Below, one piece after another: positions 26,780 to 33,900 of a stretch of 64,000 bases of DNA. The notes beneath the pieces were generated by a model. The model searched no databases. It was not told the DNA's origin and saw nothing but the letters and a program-made list of their open reading frames with translations. Origin of the DNA: Agromyces salentinus (GTDB taxonomy: Bacteria > Actinomycetota > Actinomycetes > Actinomycetales > Microbacteriaceae); contig NZ_WBIR01000019.1 of the NCBI RefSeq assembly GCF_009749395.1, positions 1-64,000 on the forward strand. Direction: 5' to 3'. Each line of letters begins with the position of its first letter. Positions within the stretch are counted from its first letter, which is position 1. Made by a program: the position numbers and the translations under genes.

Positions 26780-27714
26780 ACGCGACGGTGGCCCTCTCCA
26801 TGCTGAGCGGAGTCTTGCTGGGGTTGGGTGCCTGGTTCGTCGTGAGCGCGATTCCCCGGATCGGCCGTCCGCGCCTCGCCGAGCGGGTCGCACCGTACGT
26901 GGCCGACTTCTCGGGCGAGGCTCGCGAGGTGCTCGCCCGGCGCCCCGCCGATCCGGCTCCGGTGTTCGGCGTCGTCATGGGACCCGTCCTGCGACGGTTT
27001 CGAGGGCTGCTGACGACCTGGTTCGGCGGTGGCGAGGAGGTCTCGCGACGCCTTCGTCAGGCCGGCGCCGCGCTCAGCGTCGAACGGTTCCGTGGTGAGC
27101 AGTTGGCATGGGGAGGCGTCGCATTCGCCATCGCCACGGCGCTCGCCGTCTGGGCGCCCGGTTTCGCGACGGTACCCCTTCCCGTTCGGGTGGCGGTGCC
27201 GGCGCTCGCTGCAGCGGGCGGGGTCGTGGCGCGCGACTGGATGCTGCAGCGCAGTGTTCGGCAGCGCAAGGCTCGCATCTCGGACGAACTGCCGACCGTG
27301 CTCGAGTTCCTGACGCTCAGCCTCACCGCCGGTGAGAGCATGCTCGACGCCGTCCGACGTGTCGCCCGAACCGGGTCGGGCGAACTCTCCGGCGAATTCT
27401 CCGTCGTCGTCTCCGCCGTGGGCGCGGGCGTGCCGCTCTCCGTCGCGATCAGGCGCCTTCGCGACGACCTGGATCACGCGGCGCTGTCCCGTGCCCTCGA
27501 TCAGGTGCTCGGCGCCCTCGATCGGGGTGCGCCCCTTTCGGCGGTCCTCGCCTCGCAGGCCGGTGACGCCAGGGAGCAGGCCAAGCGCACGATCATCGAG
27601 CTCGCCGGGCGCAAGGAGATCGCGATGCTCGTGCCGCTCGTGTTCCTCATCCTCCCGATCACGATCGCCTTCGCGCTCCTGCCCGGGTACCTCGTCCTCC
27701 AGGCCGGCTTCTGA
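26767..27714 (+). CDS. tadC: Tad pilus inner-membrane platform protein (TadC-like)
   Basis: Second F-domain platform protein. It has an N-terminal helix (8-30), a soluble stretch, two helices near 120-160, and the F domain with ELPTVLEFLTLSLTAGESML (about 174) and LDQVLGALDRGAPLSAVLAS (about 245), ending in one long helix (PLVFLILPITIAFALLPGYL). Sixty bases separate it from the next, broken, gene. Confidence 0.88.
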   Translation: MVPLNATVALSMLSGVLLGLGAWFVVSAIPRIGRPRLAERVAPYVADFSGEAREVLARRPADPAPVFGVVMGPVLRRFRGLLTTWFGGGEEVSRRLRQAGAALSVERFRGEQLAWGGVAFAIATALAVWAPGFATVPLPVRVAVPALAAAGGVVARDWMLQRSVRQRKARISDELPTVLEFLTLSLTAGESMLDAVRRVARTGSGELSGEFSVVVSAVGAGVPLSVAIRRLRDDLDHAALSRALDQVLGALDRGAPLSAVLASQAGDAREQAKRTIIELAGRKEIAMLVPLVFLILPITIAFALLPGYLVLQAGF

Positions 27715-27774
27715 TGCACCCGCACCCGCTCCCAACCCACCTGCGCGCCACCCGCGCTCACGAAAGGAACACCC

Positions 27775-27885
27775 ATGCGCAAGCTGTTCTCGAGGCCCGA
27801 CCTGATCGGCGACGAACGGGGGGACGTGCCCGGATGGGTGCTCATCACATTGATGACCGCCGGCCTGCCCGTCGTAGCGCTCTAG
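27775..27885 (+). pseudogene. 5' part of a small Tad-operon membrane protein, cut by the integrative element
   Basis: ATG 27775 follows AAAGGAAC by eight bases. The frame reads MRKLFSRPDLIGDERGDVPG then a hydrophobic start (WVLITLMTAG) and should continue past base 27867, but the element joins here and the frame ends at TAG 27883. Joined to 35416-35497 it gives an uninterrupted 57-residue protein with one membrane helix, placed between tadC and the tadE-like gene where Flp pilins or small pilus proteins usually lie. Now it would make a 36-residue product. Confidence 0.85.
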
Positions 27886-27892
27886 GGGTAAT
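27840..27892. other. attL of the integrative element
   Basis: Host sequence up to the crossover CT at 27865-27866, then the right phage arm (27868-27892). This arm is a reverse-complement match at 21 of 25 positions to the left arm at attR (35388-35412), both one base from the core. Confidence 0.88.
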
Positions 27893-27952
27893 CGCCCCTG
27901 CTTCCGAGGTAAATCGGGGCCCGTAGATGGTCAGATCGCTGCCCGCGCGGGG

Positions 27953-29221
27953 CTATGCCTTGGTCGGAATGGCAAGGTCCTTTTCCTCCGGACTCGCCCA
28001 GCGCAGGTAGTACGCGAAGTACGGATCAACGAGGTCGAGGCGGGAGTACTCGATGCTGTACTCCAGCACCGGCTCCCCTTCGATCTTCGTCTTTGCGATG
28101 TCCGTCATCTGATCGAGCACGTTCGTGATCTCGTTGCTCTGAGGCATGCCTGACGCCAGAAGGTCTCGAAGGGACGCTCGAATCTCGTCGTAGCTGAGCG
28201 TCGTTCGAGGCCCGGTGTTTGCGATCGCCGCCAATACGGCGCCATAGATGTCGGTTACGACACCAGATTTGAGCGTTCGCGGCAGCCGGTCCCTTCTCGT
28301 TCGCGGGCCGTTCTTGAGCAGGTCGAAAGCCGACTTCGACGTCGCGGACGCCTGCTTCTCGAAGAAGCTCGGCCAGTCAGGCTCGATGAAGGCTGCTCGG
28401 AGCACACCGCCTTCTCGATTCACCTTGCAGAGGTTCAGGCAGTGCATCTGCATGAGGTGGGGGCTACCGAAACTCTCATTCGCCAGCTTGAGGCTGATGG
28501 CGTCATCCACCGTTACTCCGAGCGCTGCGAAGCCCTGCGAAGCGATCAGCTGAAGGTCCTCTACGCTCCACTGAGCTACCGGGAACGGGGTGACGCGACC
28601 GGTCATCTCCTTCTCGACGCGAACCACGTCGTACGCGCGGTGCGGGACAGCAGCGACAACGACGCCGAGGCCATCGAAGATCAGATCCTTCAACCCGCGA
28701 ATGATCGGCAACTGCTGGTCCGGGGGAATGTAGTGGAAGTCGTCGATGTAGATCACGCGCTTCGTCTTGCGAAGCGCAGCGCGAGCGGCGCTTCGAGAAC
28801 TCGCCGTACGCGATCGCGTCACTCCGCGGCCAGTCGAACGGTCGTTCTGGGTGCTCGCTGCGCCTTGGACGAACCCGGCGCTGGCACCGCCCGTCATTCC
28901 GAATCCGTCAGTATCCTCTGTCGACAAAGACAGCGAGTGGTCGGTGAAGACTTCGAGTTCTTCGCAGACCGATTCCCAGAAATCTTCGGCAGTTTCGATT
29001 GCGCCCCCCGACAGCAGGATGGGATCGGGGACCAAGCGGCGAATCAGGACAGTCTTGCCCGATTTCGTCGGTCCGGACACGGCCAGGAGCGGCTTCTGGC
29101 GGCCCTCCAGCCAATCGGCCAGCGCCTCTTCAAGGTTCAGGTGATCGCGTGAAACGTAGGTCTCGATGGGAAGTCCACCTGGGATGAACACATCGTCGGG
29201 GCGTGGCGGCATAGTGCCCAT
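27953..29221 (-). CDS. AAA/P-loop ATPase of unknown function, cargo of the element
   Basis: A 422-residue protein with Walker A GPTKSGKT (about 50), Walker B VIYIDDFHYI (about 155) and a sensor-like stretch GVVVAAVPHRAYDVVRVEKE (about 185). The C-terminal 200 residues (LAAIANTGPRTTLSYDEIRA, DLVDPYFAYYLRWA) look like the winged-helix tail of STAND/ORC-type ATPases: a DPYFAYYLRW ending is common there. No nuclease or protease domain is visible. It is clearly more AT-rich than the host genes and sits at the element end opposite the integrase, a usual place for cargo such as defence genes. ATG 29221 or 29212; a distant GTG was rejected. Confidence 0.65.
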   Translation of the reverse strand: MGTMPPRPDDVFIPGGLPIETYVSRDHLNLEEALADWLEGRQKPLLAVSGPTKSGKTVLIRRLVPDPILLSGGAIETAEDFWESVCEELEVFTDHSLSLSTEDTDGFGMTGGASAGFVQGAASTQNDRSTGRGVTRSRTASSRSAARAALRKTKRVIYIDDFHYIPPDQQLPIIRGLKDLIFDGLGVVVAAVPHRAYDVVRVEKEMTGRVTPFPVAQWSVEDLQLIASQGFAALGVTVDDAISLKLANESFGSPHLMQMHCLNLCKVNREGGVLRAAFIEPDWPSFFEKQASATSKSAFDLLKNGPRTRRDRLPRTLKSGVVTDIYGAVLAAIANTGPRTTLSYDEIRASLRDLLASGMPQSNEITNVLDQMTDIAKTKIEGEPVLEYSIEYSRLDLVDPYFAYYLRWASPEEKDLAIPTKA

Positions 29222-29324
29222 ACTGATGGTTCGCGGCGCGTCGCTCCAACATCGGCGCGCCGCGCACCCGGAGATCAGCGTCATAGAGGCCGTGGACGGG
29301 GTCAGTCGGCAAGTGCATCGATAG

Positions 29325-29582
29325 TTACGACCAGTGCTGCCGATAGCGCTCGGGATGCTCGGCGAACTCCACGAGGACGGCCACGCGGTCCTCGTGGTCG
29401 GTGTGCAGTTCGAGACTCATCGGCTTGCCCGTTCTCGGGTGCGGCGCAATGGCCTCGAAGAACGGCAGGCGAGCGCCGGTGAGATGCTTCTGCTCGATCC
29501 AGCCGAGCCGCCGCCCGTCGTGCCAGACCTCCCAGCGGGCGATGACGCCGCGAGGGGCGGTGACGGGTCGAAGGTCGGGCAC
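29325..29582 (-). CDS. Small hypothetical protein of the element
   Basis: Frame of 85 residues, GTG 29582, with a compact pattern (ARWEVWHDGRRLGWIEQKHL, then HPRTGKPMSLELHTDHEDRV) that looks like a folded beta-rich domain. No family recognised. It follows the zinc-cysteine protein gene by 32 bases on the same strand. Confidence 0.6.
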   Translation of the reverse strand: MPDLRPVTAPRGVIARWEVWHDGRRLGWIEQKHLTGARLPFFEAIAPHPRTGKPMSLELHTDHEDRVAVLVEFAEHPERYRQHWS

Positions 29583-29614
29583 GATGCCAGCGTGGCGCCG
29601 ACCACCGACACTGG

Positions 29615-30730
29615 TCAGGCGTGCGGCGGGACCGGGAGCAGCGCTCGGAGTTCGGCGGCGGCGGACTCGGAGAGGTGCGAGGCGAGGGCGTCGAGAGCCT
29701 TCCTTGCGGCGTCCGGGTCCGGCGGCAGCGGTTGGCCGAGTAGTGCCGCCGTCGAGGCGTCGGAAGCGACGAGGTGCGCCCACGGGGTCGGGTTCGGTTT
29801 CCGGCGGCCGGCCACGGCCCACGCGCGCAGCCTGTCGAGTTCGAGGCCACGGCTGCCTCTCGTGCCGTCCGGATCGAAGTGGGCGAACACCGAGCGTTCG
29901 AGCAGCGTCGGGCCGACCGACCCCACGGCCTCGTAGACGGCGGAGTCCGCTGGGCAGAGGTGGCCCTCGATGTGGTTCGGTCCTCGGCCACCGAGCGCGA
30001 TGATCGATGCGCGGAACGAGGACCATGTGCCGCCAGCCTCGGCGTCGGCGACGCCGCAGAGCACGCAGCCCGAGCCGTCTGGGCAGGAGACTCGGCCGCG
30101 TGGCCGGGGGATCGAGGCGCGGCGCTTGGCGAGTAGCGCAGCCCGCCACGCCCGATGCGAGGTGACGGCGTTCTCGTGCGCCTCGGGGAGCAGGTGCGCC
30201 CATGGCCTCGACGCGCACGTGCTCGGGTCCCCGCCTCGGTGAACGGGGGAGTAGATCTCGGACCAGTCGGCGATGCCGCCGAGCCCGAGCCGGTTCGTCA
30301 GCGTTGCCACGTCGTCATCGTCCATGACCGGATCGGTGAGCGGATCCCCGAGGGCGTCGAGGCGGAACAGGGCGACTCGGATGCGATCAGCGAGGATGCC
30401 GCCGACCCGAGCGGCGACGGCCGGGTGCGCGGCGTACAGCGTGGCGGCGCGGTCGAGTGTGGCCGCGCAGGTCGAGCAGGTCGCGAACTCGATCATGCGG
30501 GGCGGATCGGCTCGGCCGGGTTCGCCGGGGCGTGGCGGTCCGCCCCAAGCGTCGGCGCGCGCATGGGCCTCGGCGACGGTGCGCTTCCATGCCTCGGCCT
30601 CGGCGATCTGGGGGCGGTAGCCGTGCGAGGGCATCGCTTCGATGCGTGCAGCGTCGGCAGGGTGAACGGCTCGGCCGCAGTAGCGGCAGGCGAGGGCGTC
30701 GGCGGGCAGTGGGCGCAGGTAGGTCGTCAT
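29615..30730 (-). CDS. Cysteine-rich hypothetical protein of the element
   Basis: 371 residues with three CxxC units: CRYCG (about 15), CSTC (about 85) and CVLCG (about 222), which suggests two zinc sites. The middle holds RIRVALFRLDALGDPLTDPV and the end is helical. Such proteins recur in actinobacterial phages and integrative elements without known role. ATG 30730; the gene starts 14 bases after the next upstream small gene ends. Confidence 0.7.
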   Translation of the reverse strand: MTTYLRPLPADALACRYCGRAVHPADAARIEAMPSHGYRPQIAEAEAWKRTVAEAHARADAWGGPPRPGEPGRADPPRMIEFATCSTCAATLDRAATLYAAHPAVAARVGGILADRIRVALFRLDALGDPLTDPVMDDDDVATLTNRLGLGGIADWSEIYSPVHRGGDPSTCASRPWAHLLPEAHENAVTSHRAWRAALLAKRRASIPRPRGRVSCPDGSGCVLCGVADAEAGGTWSSFRASIIALGGRGPNHIEGHLCPADSAVYEAVGSVGPTLLERSVFAHFDPDGTRGSRGLELDRLRAWAVAGRRKPNPTPWAHLVASDASTAALLGQPLPPDPDAARKALDALASHLSESAAAELRALLPVPPHA

Positions 30731-30744
30731 CGTGGCTCCGGTCG

Positions 30745-30978
30745 TCAGAATCGGTTGAGGGCGTCGGCGTCGAGATCCTGCCAGTGCTTCCGGCTGGGAT
30801 CGCGTAGTGGCGGGCTCGGATCCGTGGTGGTCGCCGCGACCGGCTTCGGGCGGGGCTTCGGAGGCGGTGTTCGCGCGGCGCGGGCGGCCTCGGCCTCGAC
30901 TCGTTCGCGCTCGGCTTGCTCGGCGAGCGAGCGGGCCAGGAGGTGGCTCGCCGACTGCGCTGGACGGGCTCGGATCAT
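30745..30978 (-). CDS. Small charged protein of the element
   Basis: 77 residues, Ala/Arg/Glu-rich helix (LARSLAEQAERERVEAEAAR) then a Pro-Lys stretch and RKHWQDLDADALNRF. Its ATG overlaps the upstream stop (ATGA). No known family; a coiled-coil or DNA-binding helper is possible. Confidence 0.6.
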   Translation of the reverse strand: MIRARPAQSASHLLARSLAEQAERERVEAEAARAARTPPPKPRPKPVAATTTDPSPPLRDPSRKHWQDLDADALNRF

Positions 30979-31364
30979 GGTGTGTCCTTCCATGCCTCGG
31001 GGTCGATGAACCACCGATGCTCGGTCCCGGTGAATCTCGTGATGCAGTGCCGGTCGTGGTCGAGCCTGATCGTGACCGGCAGCCGCCACCAAGCCACCGG
31101 TGTGACCTCGGGGTCGAGGCTGATCTCGGCGACCTGATCGCAGAACCGACAGGTGCCGGTGAAGCCGCTCTCGATGCGCAGCCAGTACCGGGCGAGCACG
31201 TCGGCCGGTGCGTCGCGGCGGAGCGTCGGCAGATGCACCCATGCGTCGCCGTGATGCCAGAGCGTCCAGCCGGGGCGGACGGTGCTGGCGCTCACCTCGG
31301 CCGGGGTGATCCCGGTGGCGGCGTCGAGCGCGGCGACAGCGGCGGCTCGGTCATCGGCGCTCAC
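30975..31364 (-). CDS. Hypothetical protein of the element with CxxC
   Basis: 129 residues, GTCRFCDQVAEI (about 90) with one CxxC and a His-rich tail (LDHDRHCITRFTGTEHRW) that could complete a metal site. Four-base overlaps on both sides place it in a translationally coupled string. No function assigned. Confidence 0.62.
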   Translation of the reverse strand: MSADDRAAAVAALDAATGITPAEVSASTVRPGWTLWHHGDAWVHLPTLRRDAPADVLARYWLRIESGFTGTCRFCDQVAEISLDPEVTPVAWWRLPVTIRLDHDRHCITRFTGTEHRWFIDPEAWKDTP

Positions 31365-31642
31365 AATGCCTCCACGTCGTAGGCGCTCGGGTGCTCGTCG
31401 GCAGCGGCGAAGTAGTCGGCGGCGAGGCGCTGCTGCTCGCGCTCGATGTCGCGCCCGTGGGCATCCCGGTAGGCCTCGATGCGTCGTTCGCGCCGGATGC
31501 GGTCGGCAGCCTCGGCGAGCGGATCGTTGAACGCGATACGCGGAACTTCCATGGGGTCAGGAAGCTCCATGGACCCCGCTGGCCGAATCGCGTTTCGAAG
31601 TCGTCCATGGGATCGGGGTCGTCCATGGGATCGAGCGCTCAT
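31361..31642 (-). CDS. Small helical protein of the element
   Basis: 93 residues when started at ATG 31642, which overlaps the upstream stop like its neighbours. The conserved-looking part is PLAEAADRIRRERRIEAYRD to AYDVEAL; the first 35 residues are encoded by a repeated stretch (15-base direct repeat at 31601-31615 and 31619-31633) and may be variable. A shorter start at ATG 31552 is possible. Confidence 0.55.
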   Translation of the reverse strand: MSARSHGRPRSHGRLRNAIRPAGSMELPDPMEVPRIAFNDPLAEAADRIRRERRIEAYRDAHGRDIEREQQRLAADYFAAADEHPSAYDVEAL

Positions 31643-32169
31643 CGCATCGTCCAATCGTCGTCAGGGTCGAGGTCGAACAGGGCGGGCTCGACCGGGGGAG
31701 AGATCGGGGCTGGCGCTCGCCGAGATCGAGCGCGCAGAGCGTCGTAGGACCGATGGCAGGACGAGCAGAGCGGGCGGTAGTCCCGGAGGTCGGTCGAGAA
31801 TGTCACCGCCCTCCCGGACGCGTTCCTGCCCTCGACCGGAGCCCGGCAGGGGTAGCACGCCCACGCGGTCGCCGGGCGCTCGTTGCAGATGATGCATCGG
31901 TGCCGGGAGGCCGAGCCGCGCTCGCGGTGGAGGCGGCTATGGATCGCCGTGTAGGTGGTCGAGGCGTAGCAGGTGGCGAGGCCGACGATCTCGGCCGACC
32001 CGAACCGAGGTTCGAGTCTCGACGCTAGGAGGCCCGTAGGAGCGTCGAAGACACGTCTGCCCCCAACTACACTGGGGCGGGCTCGTTCGGCCGGGAGCGG
32101 GCCGCCTACGGCCGGAGAGACTGGGGTCTGGGTGACGGTGTGCATCGATGGATCACGGTTCCGTCTCAT
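31639..32169 (-). CDS. HNH/zinc-finger-like protein of the element
   Basis: 176 residues with RCIICNERPATAWACYPCRAP (two CxxC-type pairs) followed by DYRPLCSSCHRSYDALRARS, the arrangement seen in HNH-type endonuclease or recombination-associated zinc proteins. The catalytic HNH His is not certain (CSSCHRSYD). ATG 32169 overlaps the upstream gene by 17 bases; ATG 32145 is the alternative. Confidence 0.6.
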   Translation of the reverse strand: MRRNRDPSMHTVTQTPVSPAVGGPLPAERARPSVVGGRRVFDAPTGLLASRLEPRFGSAEIVGLATCYASTTYTAIHSRLHRERGSASRHRCIICNERPATAWACYPCRAPVEGRNASGRAVTFSTDLRDYRPLCSSCHRSYDALRARSRRAPAPISPPVEPALFDLDPDDDWTMR

Positions 32170-32374
32170 CGCACTCGCAGCCCTCGGCGTCCGGCGCTGG
32201 TTCGCGGTCGATCACGTAGCCTGCGGCACGACCTGCCGCGATGGCGATCGCAGCCACCTCGTCGTAGCCACGAGCGCCCCAGCGGTCGAGGTACGCCGAG
32301 AGCATGGAGCCCATCTCGATGGTGTCGACCAGGGCCTCGTGATCATCCAGCAACCACGCTTCATGGCTCTGCAT
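32153..32374 (-). CDS. Small acidic protein of the element
   Basis: 73 residues: an amphipathic helical part (DDHEALVDTIEMGSMLSAYL) and an acidic C-terminus with CECD. It overlaps the initiator-like gene by 14 bases. No family recognised. Confidence 0.55.
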   Translation of the reverse strand: MQSHEAWLLDDHEALVDTIEMGSMLSAYLDRWGARGYDEVAAIAIAAGRAAGYVIDREPAPDAEGCECDETEP

Positions 32375-33431
32375 GAGACGCCTCCCGCAGGGTCGAGTTC
32401 GGCAGTGGGTCTCGCGCCCCTCGCATGTCGGCCGCGCAGCCGGAGCAGTAGCCGGAGGGTTCGATCTTCGAGTGTGAGCACGACGAGCGACGCTTCCAAG
32501 CCCGAGCAGCGGAGAGGACTTCCGCGAGCGCATCGAAGTCCCCGTCGCTGGTGTCGTTCCTCGCCAGCGCGGACATGCGTCGAAGTTCGGTATGGAAGTA
32601 GTCGCCAGCGTCGTAGGTCAGCGCATCGGCGTCGATGAACTCGATGATCAGCGCAGCGTCGTCTTGAGTGAACTCGACGTCATCGCCACTGGGGCGAAGG
32701 TCGAGGATCACCTCATCAGGCTTCGCTTCCGACCGGTCTGCCAGTCTGAGCAGCATCTCCGAGATCGCCGCACGGCGATCCTTCCTGAGGTCGTAGGACG
32801 CCGGGGGAGCGTCCTCAATCGCGACAAGGCCGTCTGGTGTGCGGCGGTCGCCGTATGGGGCGCGCTTCGGCACTTCGGGAGCATCGATCTCGGCGGGCGC
32901 ATCACCCTCATCGCGAAGCGCATCGCGATTCGCGGAGGGGGGTTGATCTTGATCTTCCTCCTGATGTTCCTCCTTAGAACCTCCTTGGGTCCCCAATGCG
33001 TGGGGACCATTCTCCGAATCAGTGGGGACCATTCCCGAATCAGTGGGGACCTTTCCCGAATGAGTGGGGACCTTCTTCTCAGCGCGTTTGGTCCCCACTG
33101 GTTCGGGGGCTTCCAGTCCCGGCCGCAGCGGCTCGCCGTGTTCATCGCGGAGGGCATACACAGCCGCCCCCGAAGCGTTGCCACCACCGATCTGGTCGAT
33201 CACGCCCGCCTTCGAAAGCACCCCGGTGGCGTACTCGACGGCCTTGATCCCAGCCGCGTTCTCCTGCTTGCCAAGCGCGCGGGTTCGTTGAGCCATCGTC
33301 AGCACCGCCCACGGCTCGGGGTCGTCATCGAGGGCTCTCAGCGCCATGCGGGCGTATAGGCGCATCGGGACGGCGGCGAGCCCGATCCGTGCACCGACCT
33401 CGTATGCGGAGAGGGTGAGCCCTGCGCCCAT
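32361..33431 (-). CDS. Replication-initiator-like winged-helix protein with internal repeats
   Basis: 356 residues. The first 100 (YEVGARIGLAAVPMRLYARM, VEYATGVLSKAGVIDQIGGG) look like a winged-helix DNA-binding domain of the type in plasmid and phage initiator or primosome proteins. A low-complexity middle (about 112-150) is encoded by 21-bp direct repeats that read VPTDSGM-like units. The C-terminus has CSHSKIEPSGYCSGC, a probable zinc ribbon. It overlaps genes on both sides. Alternative: a transcription regulator. Confidence 0.6.
   Translation of the reverse strand: MGAGLTLSAYEVGARIGLAAVPMRLYARMALRALDDDPEPWAVLTMAQRTRALGKQENAAGIKAVEYATGVLSKAGVIDQIGGGNASGAAVYALRDEHGEPLRPGLEAPEPVGTKRAEKKVPTHSGKVPTDSGMVPTDSENGPHALGTQGGSKEEHQEEDQDQPPSANRDALRDEGDAPAEIDAPEVPKRAPYGDRRTPDGLVAIEDAPPASYDLRKDRRAAISEMLLRLADRSEAKPDEVILDLRPSGDDVEFTQDDAALIIEFIDADALTYDAGDYFHTELRRMSALARNDTSDGDFDALAEVLSAARAWKRRSSCSHSKIEPSGYCSGCAADMRGARDPLPNSTLREASHAEP
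32988..33107. repeat. Iteron-like direct and inverted repeats inside the initiator-like gene
   Basis: Four direct copies of a 21-bp unit with GTGGGGACC as the invariant core (near 32999-33019, 33020-33040, 33041-33061 and 33062-33082), plus inverted copies at 32988-32995 (paired with 33001-33008 across five bases) and 33090-33107. The period of 21 bp keeps reading frame and puts copies two helix turns apart. Confidence 0.7.
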
Positions 33432-33562
33432 CAGATGTACCGCCCGAGGATCGCGGCGATGCGCTCGGCCCGCTCGTCCGTGATCGGGGGAGCCTCGGCA
33501 AGGGCGCGTGCGACGAAGGCGGCGCGTTCCTCGGCGACGGTGGTGTCGAGGTTGGCGCTCAT
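33431..33562 (-). CDS. 43-residue hypothetical protein of the element
   Basis: Not long, but bounded by coupled overlaps on both sides (ATGA with the upstream gene, TGATG with the downstream one). Sequence is helical and charged (AEERAAFVARALAEAP, DERAERIAAILGRYI). No family. Confidence 0.5.
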   Translation of the reverse strand: MSANLDTTVAEERAAFVARALAEAPPITDERAERIAAILGRYI

Positions 33563-33774
33563 CGCGGCTTCACCGCAGCGGCGAGGTCACTGGCTCGGAC
33601 GCGCAGATCGCGGGGCCCGAGTCGGACGGCGAGAAGGTGGCCGTCTCGGATCCACCGCTTGATGGTCTCGGGGTGCTTGCCGGTGCGGGCTGCGACCTCG
33701 CGGACGGTCAGGAGTTCGAGCGGATCGTTGCCGAGTCGGACAGTGGGGAGGTTGGGGGTGTGGGTTCTGGGCAA
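33559..33774 (-). CDS. Excisionase/MerR-like HTH DNA-binding protein
   Basis: 71 residues matching the helix_turn_helix_17 pattern: LLTVREVAARTGKHPETIKRWIRDGHLLAVRLGPRDLRV. Such proteins serve as recombination directionality factors or repressors in actinobacterial elements. First gene of the leftward operon, separated from the integrase by 126 bases that would hold its promoter and controls. Confidence 0.85.
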   Translation of the reverse strand: MPRTHTPNLPTVRLGNDPLELLTVREVAARTGKHPETIKRWIRDGHLLAVRLGPRDLRVRASDLAAAVKPR

Positions 33775-33900
33775 GGCGTCTCCGAAGAGCGGGACCGGGG
33801 TCCGGGTCCCTCACGGCTTGCCTTTCAACTGCTGCTAACTGTACCCGATATGTCGCCGCATAAATAGCCTCTGATCGGGGTATTAGTCACTTGAACAACG

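Noticed and set aside
29302-29991. Leftward Arg/Ser/Pro-rich frame in the element
   Set aside because: Overlaps two better-supported genes and has shadow-type composition.
32988-33107. CRISPR array
   Set aside because: Copies are contiguous with no spacers, lie inside a coding frame and there are no cas genes.
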